Source: a virus
Length of the DNA: 64,000 bases
Virus record (IMG/VR): IMGVR_UViG_3300025881_000985
Coordinates: 124,001 to 188,000 of that record
Direction: 5' to 3' (one strand)
The first letter of the stretch is position 1. Every line of letters starts with the position of its first letter. Positions 23,647 to 33,347 of the stretch are shown piece after piece. The position numbers were made by a program, and so were the translations under genes. The notes below the pieces were generated by a model, which ran no database searches, had not been told where the DNA came from, and saw only the letters and a list, made by a program, of their open reading frames with translations.

Positions 23647-25131
23647 TTAACTGCAAACATCTATGCCGTATTGATCTTCAAAACGATCAGCATCAGCTCT
23701 AGTGTTTACTATTGGTTCACCTCTGATATTTAAACTGGTGTTTAGTAACATTGGGCATCCAGTTAGTATAAACCATTTTTCTAACATCTCTCTAATATGT
23801 TTAAACTCTGGCTCTTTACCTACAGTTTGTACTCTGCTTGAATTGTCAACATGACATATAGCAGGAAACTTTTTTGGAGATTTACATATTCCAACACTTT
23901 GCATATACGGACTATGAACCCAAGCCTTGGGCAAATCAAAATATGCTTGTGCTTGTTCTTCTAATATCATTGGAGCAAACGGCCTAAACTTTTGTCTACG
24001 TTTAATTTCGTTTACTCTATCTTTAATATCATCTCCTCTTGGATCTGCTAGTAAACTTCTATTGCCTAATGCTCGTGGTCCAAACTCTGCACGACCACTT
24101 GCTACACCTACAATTTGTTTTTCTAATAATAGATCAAGTAATTGGTCCACTGGATATTCACCCGGGATATCACAGCCCAAAAACGGACCTTGCCAGTTAA
24201 GTTTCTTTTTATAACTCAATGCCGCCGCACCTAAACTGCTACCTGCATCACCTGGGTTAGGCATAATCCAAATATTATCAAAACTATCAATTTTACTATT
24301 AGCGACACAATTGAGAGCAACACCACCCATTAATACCAAGTTGTTGCTGTAAAAACTATGCCTTGCTCTATTGCATAAACGAGTTACCAAGTGTTCAGTT
24401 ATAGCTTGTACACTAGCCGCAAGATCAATATCCAATGCTCCTGGCAAATAATCTTCGTCAATACCAGCATGACAATTTTGTCTAAATGTAAAGTCTCGTG
24501 AGTTTAGAATAAAGTCGTTGTATATTGTATCAAAATGTTTATTCTCACCCCAAGCGGCCATGCCCATAAAAATATACTCTTCGTCCATTGGCTTTAAACC
24601 AACATGTTTTGTCATTGCACTATAGAATAATCCCAAACTATGAGGATAACCTTGCTTCCATATTTGACGGTATCGTGCAATGCCTTGGTTATCATACATT
24701 GCTCGCCATATACTAGCGGTTGTAAATTCGCCAATGGCATCTATTACAACTACTGTAGCAACATCATATGGTGATGTTTGAAACCCTGCGGCCGCATGTG
24801 ATAAGTGATGATCATACTTATGAATTTTAGTGTTACACTGAAAAGGAACGCCTTGATTCTTTAATACATGCCTTACTGTAATGTTTGACCAATCAATTTT
24901 TTGGCCTGCATAACACTGTCTTACTTGTTTCTTAATTGGATCTTCGTAGTATGCAATAGTATCAATATCGTCAAAATCAACTTCGCTCAACAGCTCACGA
25001 CATAAGTCTTTATCATTTTTATTTCTACTATATCTTTCGCTATGACTTGCAAATGAAATATTTCCTTGTTCGTCTACAACGCTTACTGCCGCATCATGAA
25101 ATCCAGCTGATATTCCTAATATACTCATCAA
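23647..25131 (-). CDS. NodU/TobZ-type O-carbamoyltransferase
   Basis: A 494-residue carbamoyltransferase that transfers a carbamoyl group from carbamoyl phosphate, through carbamoyl adenylate, to a hydroxyl, usually of a sugar. The N-terminal Kae1-like domain has ILGISAGFHDAAVSVVD, the metal site KYDHHLSHAAAGF, VVVIDAIGE and MGGVALNCVAN. The C-terminal YrdC-like domain has GRAEFGPRALGNRSLLADPR and FRPFAPMI, ending with GCPMLLNTSLNIRGEPI. Close to full family length. It overlaps the SGNH gene upstream by 38 bases. A tailoring role on a phage- or host-made glycan is the natural reading. Confidence 0.95.
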   Translation of the reverse strand: MMSILGISAGFHDAAVSVVDEQGNISFASHSERYSRNKNDKDLCRELLSEVDFDDIDTIAYYEDPIKKQVRQCYAGQKIDWSNITVRHVLKNQGVPFQCNTKIHKYDHHLSHAAAGFQTSPYDVATVVVIDAIGEFTTASIWRAMYDNQGIARYRQIWKQGYPHSLGLFYSAMTKHVGLKPMDEEYIFMGMAAWGENKHFDTIYNDFILNSRDFTFRQNCHAGIDEDYLPGALDIDLAASVQAITEHLVTRLCNRARHSFYSNNLVLMGGVALNCVANSKIDSFDNIWIMPNPGDAGSSLGAAALSYKKKLNWQGPFLGCDIPGEYPVDQLLDLLLEKQIVGVASGRAEFGPRALGNRSLLADPRGDDIKDRVNEIKRRQKFRPFAPMILEEQAQAYFDLPKAWVHSPYMQSVGICKSPKKFPAICHVDNSSRVQTVGKEPEFKHIREMLEKWFILTGCPMLLNTSLNIRGEPIVNTRADADRFEDQYGIDVCS

Positions 25132-25750
25132 TAACCTTTGCTATTCTTTTGTGTCCAAGTTCTAAAGGATGACCTCCAGGACCTTTAACACAATTTCCTT
25201 GCCATTCTAGTATGCCGTCTTTAGGCCAACCAACAAAGAATCTTTTATCAATTTCTCTAAACTGAGCTTCAAGAAGTTGATAGTATTCGTCATAGTAACC
25301 TTGTAAACCAGCTACATTATACATTAGATAACGTTGATTACGATTTAGTAAAAATCCTTGCAATGCAATTATCTGATTAAACTGTTTTCGAAATCCCCAA
25401 GCGATATCATAACTATACTTATAATAGTCTGTTATCCAGTCTGGTTCTTTTTGTGTTCGAGCACGAATTGACATGAACTGCGAAGGTTCTGTATTTGGTA
25501 AATCAAGTGCTTCAAAACGACTTTGTTCCGGCCAACTTATTAATACTAAATCAAATGTTTCGTTGATTAAAGTTTCAATTGTTGTTCTAAAAACATAATC
25601 AGAACTAGCACCGCAAAGTCCTAGATTAACTACTTCGTCAAAGCCCAATAAGTTTTTCATTAGATATGGGTAGGCATCAACTTCTCTATTAGGAAGTTCA
25701 TCTCCATATGTAAAACTATCACCAACGGTTAATAATCTACGTTTACTCAT
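25094..25750 (-). CDS. SGNH/GDSL hydrolase-like protein
   Basis: A 218-residue protein. Block I is LTVGDSFTYGDEL with the nucleophile Ser, then NLGLCGASSDYVFR (block II), and a C-terminal GGHPLELGHKRIA holding the catalytic His. The Asp of the usual DxxH is Gly here. Probable carbohydrate esterase or acyltransferase. Its ATG overlaps the stop of the 34-residue gene (ATGA). Confidence 0.75.
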   Translation of the reverse strand: MSKRRLLTVGDSFTYGDELPNREVDAYPYLMKNLLGFDEVVNLGLCGASSDYVFRTTIETLINETFDLVLISWPEQSRFEALDLPNTEPSQFMSIRARTQKEPDWITDYYKYSYDIAWGFRKQFNQIIALQGFLLNRNQRYLMYNVAGLQGYYDEYYQLLEAQFREIDKRFFVGWPKDGILEWQGNCVKGPGGHPLELGHKRIAKVIDEYIRNISWIS

Positions 25751-25851
25751 TTATAGATAAACGGATCCCGTTTGCGTAATTCTTTAAGTTTTTTGCGATA
25801 TGCAATCTCTAATTTCACACGGTTAATTAAACTCTTAAACCATTTGATCAT
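25747..25851 (-). CDS. 34-residue basic peptide gene
   Basis: ATG at 25851, TGA at 25749-25747. The product begins MIKWFKSLINRVKLEIAY and ends in a very basic helix then KRDPFIYK. GGAG stands about 8 bases before the ATG. It overlaps the neighbouring genes at both ends (17 bases and ATGA), which strongly supports a real coupled gene. The ending KKLKELRKRDPFIY reminds me of tiny conserved proteins in marine T4-like phages. Amphipathic; possible membrane or nucleic-acid binding; function unknown. Confidence 0.65.
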   Translation of the reverse strand: MIKWFKSLINRVKLEIAYRKKLKELRKRDPFIYK

Positions 25852-26617
25852 TGAAAAACTCCTGCATTAGGTTTGCGGCTGATTTATGTGCATCTTCTAA
25901 GGGGTGTGTAGTGCCTACCTTGTATTTATTCTCTAGTGCCCACTGGTAAAAACCTCTAGGGTTCTGAGTTTCACCATTCTTTGTTCCTTCTGGAAACCAA
26001 AACCATTTGTTCATATCTATTAGATTGTACAAAGTTTTGATTGACACATCGGCATTTTCTATTGTATAATTGTATAATATACAGTTGTCAGCACAGGTAA
26101 ACATGTAGGGAATACTATTAGATTTTAAGTAGTTTTGTAAGTACACTATTTCTTTTAGTGTGCTATATATTTCCCAGTATTCACTGCTACCAACATGTTT
26201 ATAGAATGTTTGAGCAAAGCCAGCAACACCTGTCTCGTTTGCTCTTTTAATAGTATCTTGTTGAGCCGTTAGAATACCATCATCTTGGGTATGGAACTCT
26301 TTTTCAATTGAAGATAAGTCACTTTCAATTGTCCACGAGTTAATTGAATACCAATGCCCTGTACGTTGTTTGGTATCGTAATTGAAACGAAACTCATAGC
26401 GTCCTGGAAATGTCCAACTAACTATAGCAAACTTATCTTTTGTTAATGACTCTAATGCATTAATTGTTTGTCTAGCGATTGCTTCGTTGCTATTGCCAGG
26501 TGTTGCTACATTTATATAATTGGTATATTGTTGACTAACCAACTTTGTAAAATTATTATCAGAGTGTTCTAGTTCACTTCCTGCAACAAAACTATCACCC
26601 CCGGCTACTATAATCAT
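25835..26617 (-). CDS. SGNH/GDSL hydrolase-like protein
   Basis: A 260-residue protein with IIVAGGDSFVAGSEL (nucleophile block), NVATPGNSNEAIARQ (block II with Gly and Asn) and GTTHPLEDAHKSAANLM (catalytic His region). More divergent than its neighbour, with a long aromatic middle part. Candidate O-acyl esterase or transferase acting on the product of the cluster. It overlaps the 357-residue gene by 23 bases. Confidence 0.7.
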   Translation of the reverse strand: MIIVAGGDSFVAGSELEHSDNNFTKLVSQQYTNYINVATPGNSNEAIARQTINALESLTKDKFAIVSWTFPGRYEFRFNYDTKQRTGHWYSINSWTIESDLSSIEKEFHTQDDGILTAQQDTIKRANETGVAGFAQTFYKHVGSSEYWEIYSTLKEIVYLQNYLKSNSIPYMFTCADNCILYNYTIENADVSIKTLYNLIDMNKWFWFPEGTKNGETQNPRGFYQWALENKYKVGTTHPLEDAHKSAANLMQEFFNDQMV

Positions 26618-27668
26618 AACCTGGTTTTAACCTTTCAATTTGTACGTCATAATAATCCTTGTCTGTCCAGCAATAATCAAAATCACATGAAGCCTCAAGT
26701 GTTTCAATTTTTACAATGTCTAAGTGTTCGCCAATGATCTCCCACACTGTTTCAGGATTGTCTGTACCAAAACTACCTACTAGATCAACTTGTCCAACTG
26801 AATGATATCCATAGTTGTATTGTGTGTCATTGTGATTAAAACCATTACGCTCTAACCAATCTGCATATTCATCCATTCGTTGCTTGTGCCACGGATATTC
26901 ACCAGCATAGGTAATATCACGTGACCATTCAATGTCAAACTCGCCACTGTAGTAACGCAAATGAGTAATCTCTTCACACATTGCGTCTGTTAAATCAGGT
27001 GCGCCTTCATCAACGAACACTTCATATAATGTTTTTCCTACTTGAGTCCAGTGTTGGTAAACAGTACCAAAGGTACGATCATATCTTTCCTTGTTGAATG
27101 TCCGCTTATGCTCGTCGGGATAATCAAATCTAGGAGCATTTAAAAATGTTGTGATCTGAGACGGACGCATCCACTGCGGTGCCTCAATTTGTTTCTTCTG
27201 GCTCAGCATTAATGATTCTGCTTCGTGACACAAATTGTTTAACTGTCTAATAGCAAACTTAGTTTCGTGATTTGCTTTTTTATACCAGTCACTCAATCCC
27301 CATGCACTACCTTGTAGTACTTCAAAATGATTATGCAATCTGTTCATAATATCCTGATTTGGGTTCATGCCATCTCTCAATGTTTTTGGTGTAAATATTT
27401 CTCTTATTATATACTCCTTGTTAAAAAAATCATTGATAGTATTTTTGACCCACTGTAACTCTTTACATATGAAGTTAATATCTCTAGCAGTATTAGGAAA
27501 ACCCAAGAATAAAAAGTTCTTTTCTAAGTAGGAATCATTTATTAATAATCCATTTAATGCACCTAGCCAGTTACGTCCCATTATAGTTTGCTCAACGTCA
27601 ATATGAAAATCAACTGTTTTACTTTTGTTAACTGGATTTCTTAATACTACTTTAACTTCTCGTGTCAT
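26595..27668 (-). CDS. unknown 357-residue protein linked to the radical SAM array
   Basis: The start at 27668 is set by an ATGA overlap with the radical SAM stop. The protein has beta-like ends and a helical, His- and Trp-rich centre: NRLHNHFEVLQGSAWGLSD, IRQLNNLCHEAE and EEITHLRYYSGEFDIEW. The His/Glu-rich helices might bind metal, but no family is recognised. Its place between radical SAM and SGNH genes suggests it acts on the same substrate. Confidence 0.65.
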   Translation of the reverse strand: MTREVKVVLRNPVNKSKTVDFHIDVEQTIMGRNWLGALNGLLINDSYLEKNFLFLGFPNTARDINFICKELQWVKNTINDFFNKEYIIREIFTPKTLRDGMNPNQDIMNRLHNHFEVLQGSAWGLSDWYKKANHETKFAIRQLNNLCHEAESLMLSQKKQIEAPQWMRPSQITTFLNAPRFDYPDEHKRTFNKERYDRTFGTVYQHWTQVGKTLYEVFVDEGAPDLTDAMCEEITHLRYYSGEFDIEWSRDITYAGEYPWHKQRMDEYADWLERNGFNHNDTQYNYGYHSVGQVDLVGSFGTDNPETVWEIIGEHLDIVKIETLEASCDFDYCWTDKDYYDVQIERLKPGYDYSSRG

Positions 27669-28963
27669 ATTTCTAACCACCAATCTAATATATCATGCCG
27701 TGAAGATAGAATATCTGTCATCGTCAGATCTTGTGTTCTAATTTGTTCTAATTTTAATATACGTGCTTTGCCTTTTTGTAGTCCTGCTTCATACTGATCT
27801 GGCCATTGTTCTGCAAATGTTGGTCTATTCTTTAGTTGTACTAGCACATCTTTTAACGCACCATCAACTGAAGGAATAAGTTCATCTAACCATTTATCCA
27901 ACAGGTTACGAGGCAATGCCAATGGCGACATTACAATGTCAGGACTAAAACTAAAGATTACTTTAGCAAGTATTCCTACACCTAATCTTTTTGCGAGTTC
28001 TTGTATTTTTTGGACTTCAAAGAGTCCTGGTAAGGTAAGAGTGAAGTCAATACGAATTTGGCGCGAGTGGTTGCTGACCTCAACTCCTTTATTGAAGTTT
28101 TCAAGCCACTGGTCAAAATTGAGACCTGTTCGAATATACTCTCCAATTCGTCCCGTGCCATCGAGGCTTGCACATATTTGCCAATCACGTAGCCTAGCCA
28201 AAATATCAGTATAAAGATTAGTGCCAGAATAACTAATCCTAGATAAGTTAGTGTTATATCTTGCATAAACATTTGGTCCATCTCCTAGCTCTATAATTCT
28301 CTTCATATACCTCCAATGCTGTTCATACATTAAAGGTTCGCCACCTACCCAGTAGACTTCTTCTACGCGGTGACTTTCAACTGCTTCAGCAAACTCCTGT
28401 TCTATCTGAGTTGACTGAAATTTTTCTATTTGTTTTTTGAGATTAGGTCGCATCCAGTTGTTCTTAGGATCTTCCCAATTTATCATATTATGCTTACGTT
28501 GCTCGGCTTCCCAACTTGAACTGAGCATATCACCACACATACGACATTTGAAGTTGCATAGGTTTGAAAACCTATAATCCCAACTAACTGGCTTTAAACG
28601 GGTCGTACCATCAGGATCGGTGTGATCCCATATACTATCATATTTATGTCCAAATAGGTTATTAAAATAACTTCTGTAAACATCTGTGTTTAATAACTTG
28701 TTAGTACAAACTTCACATTCACTAAGTTCTTCACCAGACATCATTCTACGCCTAACACTTTTCATGTGTTCGCTGTTCCAGTGTTCGTCTAGTGTGGTAG
28801 GTTTATATTCACCTGTTCCTGAGTCTGTATCAATATACTGCTCAAAGTTCTGTGCTGGTTCTCTACTAGCACAACAAAGTCTGCGTTCTGTTTGCGGACT
28901 TAGGTAGGTATGTGTCCACGGAGCCATACACAAATTTTCAGGTTTTTTGTCTGGTTTTATCAT
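27665..28963 (-). CDS. radical SAM protein 6 of the array (CxxPW-type, with twitch-like Cys domain)
   Basis: A 432-residue radical SAM enzyme. The cluster-binding CNFKCRMC has Cys136, 140 and 143. EEVYWVGGEPLM is the GGEP SAM-binding motif. Before the barrel there is an extra Cys domain: Cys12 in CMAPW, Cys30-Cys31 and CEVC (83-86), fitting an auxiliary Fe-S cluster as in twitch/SPASM proteins but placed N-terminally. Use of 5'-deoxyadenosyl radical is expected; substrate unknown. It is separated from the other five by the 2OG oxygenase gene. Confidence 0.88.
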   Translation of the reverse strand: MIKPDKKPENLCMAPWTHTYLSPQTERRLCCASREPAQNFEQYIDTDSGTGEYKPTTLDEHWNSEHMKSVRRRMMSGEELSECEVCTNKLLNTDVYRSYFNNLFGHKYDSIWDHTDPDGTTRLKPVSWDYRFSNLCNFKCRMCGDMLSSSWEAEQRKHNMINWEDPKNNWMRPNLKKQIEKFQSTQIEQEFAEAVESHRVEEVYWVGGEPLMYEQHWRYMKRIIELGDGPNVYARYNTNLSRISYSGTNLYTDILARLRDWQICASLDGTGRIGEYIRTGLNFDQWLENFNKGVEVSNHSRQIRIDFTLTLPGLFEVQKIQELAKRLGVGILAKVIFSFSPDIVMSPLALPRNLLDKWLDELIPSVDGALKDVLVQLKNRPTFAEQWPDQYEAGLQKGKARILKLEQIRTQDLTMTDILSSRHDILDWWLEI

Positions 28964-28964
28964 A

Positions 28965-29474
28965 TTAAAAATTTACATATAAAGATTTTCGAATAACATT
29001 GTTAGGAACTTTACCTTTCATGCCGTGTTGTATTGTGTGCGAATTTAATAACATTAGTCCAGTATTTACTTCATAGTCAACTTCGTACTTGATATCATTT
29101 TCATACCAGTAAGTACCCATTGATTCACTGTTACTTTCTTCTCCTAAGTACAACATAATAATATTACAAACACTATTAGGATCATCAGTATGCATTGCGT
29201 TTTCATAGCCAGCATGATCAAACCATATTTCAACACCACGCACCTTTTGCTTGTCAATATCAAGGCTAGAAAATCTACCTGCTATTTCATTGCGTACAAT
29301 ACTATCACGATCAATATCTAACCACCACAACTCTCTGTAGCCTCCAAGATGCCATGTTTCAGTAATAGGGTCAAATTGCGTTGTATGATTAAACAACTTA
29401 TTTTTAACACCATTGGGGATATTGTGTTTTAACTTGTATCCGTTTGTGGATATTTGTTGTACCTCACGTATCAC
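28965..29474 (-). CDS. 2OG-Fe(II) oxygenase-like protein
   Basis: A 169-residue double-stranded beta-helix oxygenase. Iron ligands are seen as HxD in NAMHTDDPNSV and a distal His in HTIQHGMKGKV, with Arg in VIRKSLYVNF for 2-oxoglutarate. This resembles the prolyl-hydroxylase-like phage oxygenases. It should hydroxylate or oxidise a peptide, sugar or other part of the cluster product. It overlaps the radical SAM gene upstream by 11 bases, so the two are co-expressed. Confidence 0.8.
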   Translation of the reverse strand: MIREVQQISTNGYKLKHNIPNGVKNKLFNHTTQFDPITETWHLGGYRELWWLDIDRDSIVRNEIAGRFSSLDIDKQKVRGVEIWFDHAGYENAMHTDDPNSVCNIIMLYLGEESNSESMGTYWYENDIKYEVDYEVNTGLMLLNSHTIQHGMKGKVPNNVIRKSLYVNF

Positions 29475-30687
29475 TGTAACCCATTGCCTTTGCTATTTGT
29501 GTATGTGTTTCTAAAAAGTTTTCTTTACGATATGTATCTGTTTGTTTCATTAATCTAACAAAGTCTTTACCATTACTGCTAGGTCCATTGTCAATAAACT
29601 TTATTAGTTTATCAATTTCATTTTTATCGTGTGGATGAAATTGATCTTGTTTTAAACGATTGGTTACTATTTGTTTTGCTTCTATTGTCATTTCACCAAT
29701 GTTTTGGTGGCGCGGATCATGTAACATATTAAAGTGATGATAATCAAAGTCCTGTGTACGCATCCAGTCACATAAATCTTTCAAGTAGTAGACATTCTGA
29801 ATATTTACAGTTAAACAAATCTGTAACTTAATATTGTTATTCTGATCACGCAAGTCTCTAAAACGTTTTATATTTTCGCATACTTCGTCCCAGCGAGCTC
29901 CAAAACGTTCGTACTCAAATCGTTTGCCTACGTTATCAATACTAAATGCAATCTCAACATACTTAAACTCTTTCCATAAATGTACAAACTCTTCTGGATA
30001 TTGTGTGCCGTTGGTATTGTAATGTATTTCAATATCTTTTGCAAAGCCGCCGTCAACTGCTTGTTGTAGCAATTGAAAGTGTTCTTTGATCATAAAAGGT
30101 TCACCACCTGTAAACTCAAAGTATTTTATGTTAGGCAGTAAGTCAATCATGTTCTCCCAAAATACTTCAGACTCACGAGGCCACTTGCCATCTTTAAGCC
30201 ACTTGTATGCAATATGATCCTTGGCATTTCTATTTTTGTATTTGCGTATATAATCAATTTCTTCTCTTGCCCATTTACTGCTTGACCAACTTCCACATAT
30301 ACGACATTTAAGATTACAAATGTTTCCAAGTTTTAGATCAATAAACCATAAACTGTCAGGATTGGTGTCAGAAAAATCTATCAACGGGCGTTCATGTTTG
30401 AAACGCACATCTGTGTTCATGCGTTTGCTTGTGCGTCCTGCATCTTCTTCATCCCAACAGCGACTACATGTTTTAGGTTTTTCTCCACGCAAAAACTGTT
30501 CACGTAAATCAACCATGTATTCGCTTTTATATATTTCTTCAAGTGTATTTTCTCGTAGTGCATACTTTGTACCATCTGGTTTTGTAATTTCGTCCATTGC
30601 TAAACAACAAGGTCGACTGGTACCCATTGGTGTTGTTTCCATACTAACCCAAGGTAACATACATATTGTCTTGGAATTATTATCCAC
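29464..30687 (-). CDS. radical SAM protein 5 of the array (CxxPW-type)
   Basis: A 407-residue radical SAM enzyme. CNLKCRIC has Cys124, 128 and 131; KYFEFTGGEPFMI carries GGEP. The N-terminal Cys domain shows ICMLPW (Cys9), PCCL (27-28) and CSRC (74-77). A later Ser-Ile-Asp strand (EIAFSIDNVG) matches the barrel. It overlaps its neighbours by 11 and 8 bases. Paralogue of proteins 3 and 6; the sequence is clearly divergent, so a different step or substrate is likely. Confidence 0.88.
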   Translation of the reverse strand: MDNNSKTICMLPWVSMETTPMGTSRPCCLAMDEITKPDGTKYALRENTLEEIYKSEYMVDLREQFLRGEKPKTCSRCWDEEDAGRTSKRMNTDVRFKHERPLIDFSDTNPDSLWFIDLKLGNICNLKCRICGSWSSSKWAREEIDYIRKYKNRNAKDHIAYKWLKDGKWPRESEVFWENMIDLLPNIKYFEFTGGEPFMIKEHFQLLQQAVDGGFAKDIEIHYNTNGTQYPEEFVHLWKEFKYVEIAFSIDNVGKRFEYERFGARWDEVCENIKRFRDLRDQNNNIKLQICLTVNIQNVYYLKDLCDWMRTQDFDYHHFNMLHDPRHQNIGEMTIEAKQIVTNRLKQDQFHPHDKNEIDKLIKFIDNGPSSNGKDFVRLMKQTDTYRKENFLETHTQIAKAMGYSDT

Positions 30688-32005
30688 GTGCCGACTCCAA
30701 CTCCGGAAATGTTTTCCAAAAATCTTCGTTGCGTATGCGATCTAACTTTGTAATTTCTTCTTCAAACCTTGGCCATTCTTTTGATCCATCGTTGCTCATC
30801 ATAAAGTTAATAGCACTTTCAAATCCTGTTGTTGCTCTACGTAACTTATCTTGTGGATCTAACCATTCAATGTGTTTGCGATATGCAGGTTCAATAACTT
30901 CTTTTTTAAACTTCTCTGGAAAAATATCAATACGATACCATTCAGGACTTTGACAAATATTAACATTAAAATCCTGTGGTTGAATAAACCCTTTTTCAAC
31001 CCAGTCTTTGTGAAAGTCTAGTACATGTAAAACGTTTTGACTAGTGACTGTAGCACTAACATAAAAGTCAACATGTGGCACTTCAGCCATCATACGTACT
31101 CTGTTTTCTTCAGTCTGTTTCCAATCTGCACCTTTGCGTATTAGCTCTGCTTGTGGACCCATGCCATCAAGACTAGCACCAACATTTACTGTTTTAAACT
31201 GTTTCCAATAATCAAATACATGCTTTTTCTTGTAACGCATTTCACTAAAGTTTGTATTGTATACCAAACGCACATCAGTCTTGCCTAGTTCAATTAAACG
31301 CTCAAGCAAGTAATAATGCTCCTTCATAATCAAAGGTTCACCACCTGCAAAATATACTTGTTCTAAATACGGAATATGTTCTTCCATTTGATTCAGCATT
31401 CCGTCTTCATCGCCAGTTGTGTACTCTACTCTGGCCATGTCTCTTTTAAGCACATCAGGTACTCTTCCGTACAGTTTTACATGATCGTTGAACCAGTTAC
31501 TGCTAAAAATAGGACCACAAGAACGGCATTTAAAGTTACATAGGTTACTGAAGCGTATATCCCAATAACGCAACTTAAACTCAGGATGTTCGCCATCTTC
31601 TGTTGTTTGATTTACTTCTTCGATCAAATGTCCGTAGTTTCTATTAGCATCATTTCGCATACTAAAGAAACCGTTTTGTTCTTGTTCATAGCATTTAGTA
31701 CATTCTTTACATGGCTTGTCTTCAAGCATGTTTTTACGCATTGTTTTATACGCATCTTGATTCCATACTTCACGCATTGTGTCTTTGCGTAAGTCTCCAA
31801 TTGGATGCCAGTAATCACCTAAACAACAAGGATACACTCTACCATCTGGAAAGGCATGCATGTGAACCCAAGGCAACATACAAAAGTTATCCTCTTTGAC
31901 AAGTCTGCTAAGTTGCTTGTCTGTTAAATCTTCAGGCTTGACAAAGTGCGGAGTTCTTTCGTTATAATCATATTTTTCATAAAAGTCTTTTTTACTTGAG
32001 TCCAT
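30680..32005 (-). CDS. radical SAM protein 4 of the array (CxxPW-type)
   Basis: A 441-residue radical SAM enzyme with a longer N-terminus. The Cys domain shows FCMLPW (Cys42), PCCLGD (60-61) and CKECTKC (99-105). CNFKCRSC is at Cys156, 160 and 163. VYFAGGEPLIM is the GGEP motif and GASLDGMGPQ the later strand. The C-terminus KLDRIRNEDFWKTFPELES resembles the ends of proteins 1 and 3, suggesting a shared docking tail. It overlaps its neighbours by 8 and 14 bases. Confidence 0.88.
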   Translation of the reverse strand: MDSSKKDFYEKYDYNERTPHFVKPEDLTDKQLSRLVKEDNFCMLPWVHMHAFPDGRVYPCCLGDYWHPIGDLRKDTMREVWNQDAYKTMRKNMLEDKPCKECTKCYEQEQNGFFSMRNDANRNYGHLIEEVNQTTEDGEHPEFKLRYWDIRFSNLCNFKCRSCGPIFSSNWFNDHVKLYGRVPDVLKRDMARVEYTTGDEDGMLNQMEEHIPYLEQVYFAGGEPLIMKEHYYLLERLIELGKTDVRLVYNTNFSEMRYKKKHVFDYWKQFKTVNVGASLDGMGPQAELIRKGADWKQTEENRVRMMAEVPHVDFYVSATVTSQNVLHVLDFHKDWVEKGFIQPQDFNVNICQSPEWYRIDIFPEKFKKEVIEPAYRKHIEWLDPQDKLRRATTGFESAINFMMSNDGSKEWPRFEEEITKLDRIRNEDFWKTFPELESARG

Positions 32006-33347
32006 TGTACCACTCCGCTAAGGTTGGAAACGTAGCGGTAAAGTCTTTACCTCTGCGTTGGTCGTATTGTGAATAAAATTGTTTAAAATCGTTGTGAAGT
32101 TTAGGCATTTCAAATGTTTCTCTATGTGGAGTTTTAACAACATCTAAGTAATCAATTAAACGCTGTACATGATTAATTTCGTGTTCATGTAACATTGCAT
32201 GGTTACGAAAATTAGATAACCAATCTTGTAATCTTTGCTTGTGATGTTCCCTAATCTCGTCAGGTAACACAAGAGGTGATTGGAAACTTGGAAAGCGTAA
32301 AATATTGAGTGTAAAGTTTGGAAAGTCTCTGCCAAACTTTGATTTCCATTCTAGCATCCACGTTAAGAACTCAGGTAAACTTTCTAAGCATAATGCATTA
32401 ATGGTATTCATTACATGCAATCCTCGTAGTTTACCACTTCGTATCAGTAGCTCTACGTTTGCTGTCCATTGTTTCCATTCTAATCCATCACGTATATATT
32501 CGGCTTGTAGACCCATACTCTCGTTGCTGGTATATAAGTCTAATTCAAGATGTTCTGCCGCATCAAGCAATTTCTCAACTTTTTCGCTTTCAAATCCCAA
32601 GTTGCTGTTAATAGCAATTCGAGTTTTTGACTTACCTTTGTTTTCTTTAAACCAATCAAACAGGTCCCATGTGTGACCGCTCATCAACGGCTCTCCGCCA
32701 GTGATACGTAATTCTTGTAATGTTTCGTGCAAGTCACTTTCCCACCATTTGAAAAATGCTTCAACGTATGGGTTGGTTTCGGAATACTTGTACAAACTTG
32801 CTTCGTTGTGTTCATGTGTAAAGTGATTACGACCATCGCTTTCTAGACCGGCATATGCTCCATTCTTTTTAATATCTTTAACCCATGTAGTACTGAACGC
32901 TGGGTTACAATAACTACATGCAAACTGACAAGTTCTATCAAAAGCAATTTCAAGTGTACGCAAGTTAACATCATCTTCCGGAGGTGTATTGTATGCATCT
33001 TGTAATAATTTGTCACTGTAGATTACACTTTTGTAAACTCTATCACTGATATTATCTCGTTTAATATCTTCAATCTTCCAGCAGTATTCGCAACCTTTGG
33101 GCCTTACACCTGTGAGCATATCAGCACGATCTTGTTTCTTTTGTGAACTGTTGTGCAATGCTCTTGGATTAAATTTAACTTCATCAACATCAACTTTGTG
33201 TGCTGGTGGATGATGACAACTTGTAGTCATACCACTGCCTAACCATATAGTAGCATTATACCATTTGGCTCCACAAAAACTTGCACTCTTTGGATCAAGA
33301 ATTCTTTTTCTAAATTCTAAATCTGTTTCATTAACTAACTTAGGCAA
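31992..33347 (-). CDS. radical SAM protein 3 of the array (AKW/CHHPP-type)
   Basis: A 451-residue radical SAM enzyme of the second subtype. CQFACSYC has Cys140, 144 and 147; RITGGEPLM is the GGEP motif. The N-terminal region differs from the CxxPW subtype: CGAKWYNATIW then SCHHPPAHK (44-51) and CEYCW (86-90). The tail QYDQRRGKDFTATFPTLAEW is shared with protein 1. It overlaps its neighbours by 14 and 8 bases. Substrate unknown. Confidence 0.87.
   Translation of the reverse strand: MPKLVNETDLEFRKRILDPKSASFCGAKWYNATIWLGSGMTTSCHHPPAHKVDVDEVKFNPRALHNSSQKKQDRADMLTGVRPKGCEYCWKIEDIKRDNISDRVYKSVIYSDKLLQDAYNTPPEDDVNLRTLEIAFDRTCQFACSYCNPAFSTTWVKDIKKNGAYAGLESDGRNHFTHEHNEASLYKYSETNPYVEAFFKWWESDLHETLQELRITGGEPLMSGHTWDLFDWFKENKGKSKTRIAINSNLGFESEKVEKLLDAAEHLELDLYTSNESMGLQAEYIRDGLEWKQWTANVELLIRSGKLRGLHVMNTINALCLESLPEFLTWMLEWKSKFGRDFPNFTLNILRFPSFQSPLVLPDEIREHHKQRLQDWLSNFRNHAMLHEHEINHVQRLIDYLDVVKTPHRETFEMPKLHNDFKQFYSQYDQRRGKDFTATFPTLAEWYNGLK

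Noticed and set aside
25747-25851. 34-residue peptide as RiPP precursor for the radical SAM enzymes
   Set aside because: It is uniformly basic, has no leader/core division, no Gly-Gly or Cys/Ser/Thr-rich core, and lies between SGNH genes rather than next to the array.
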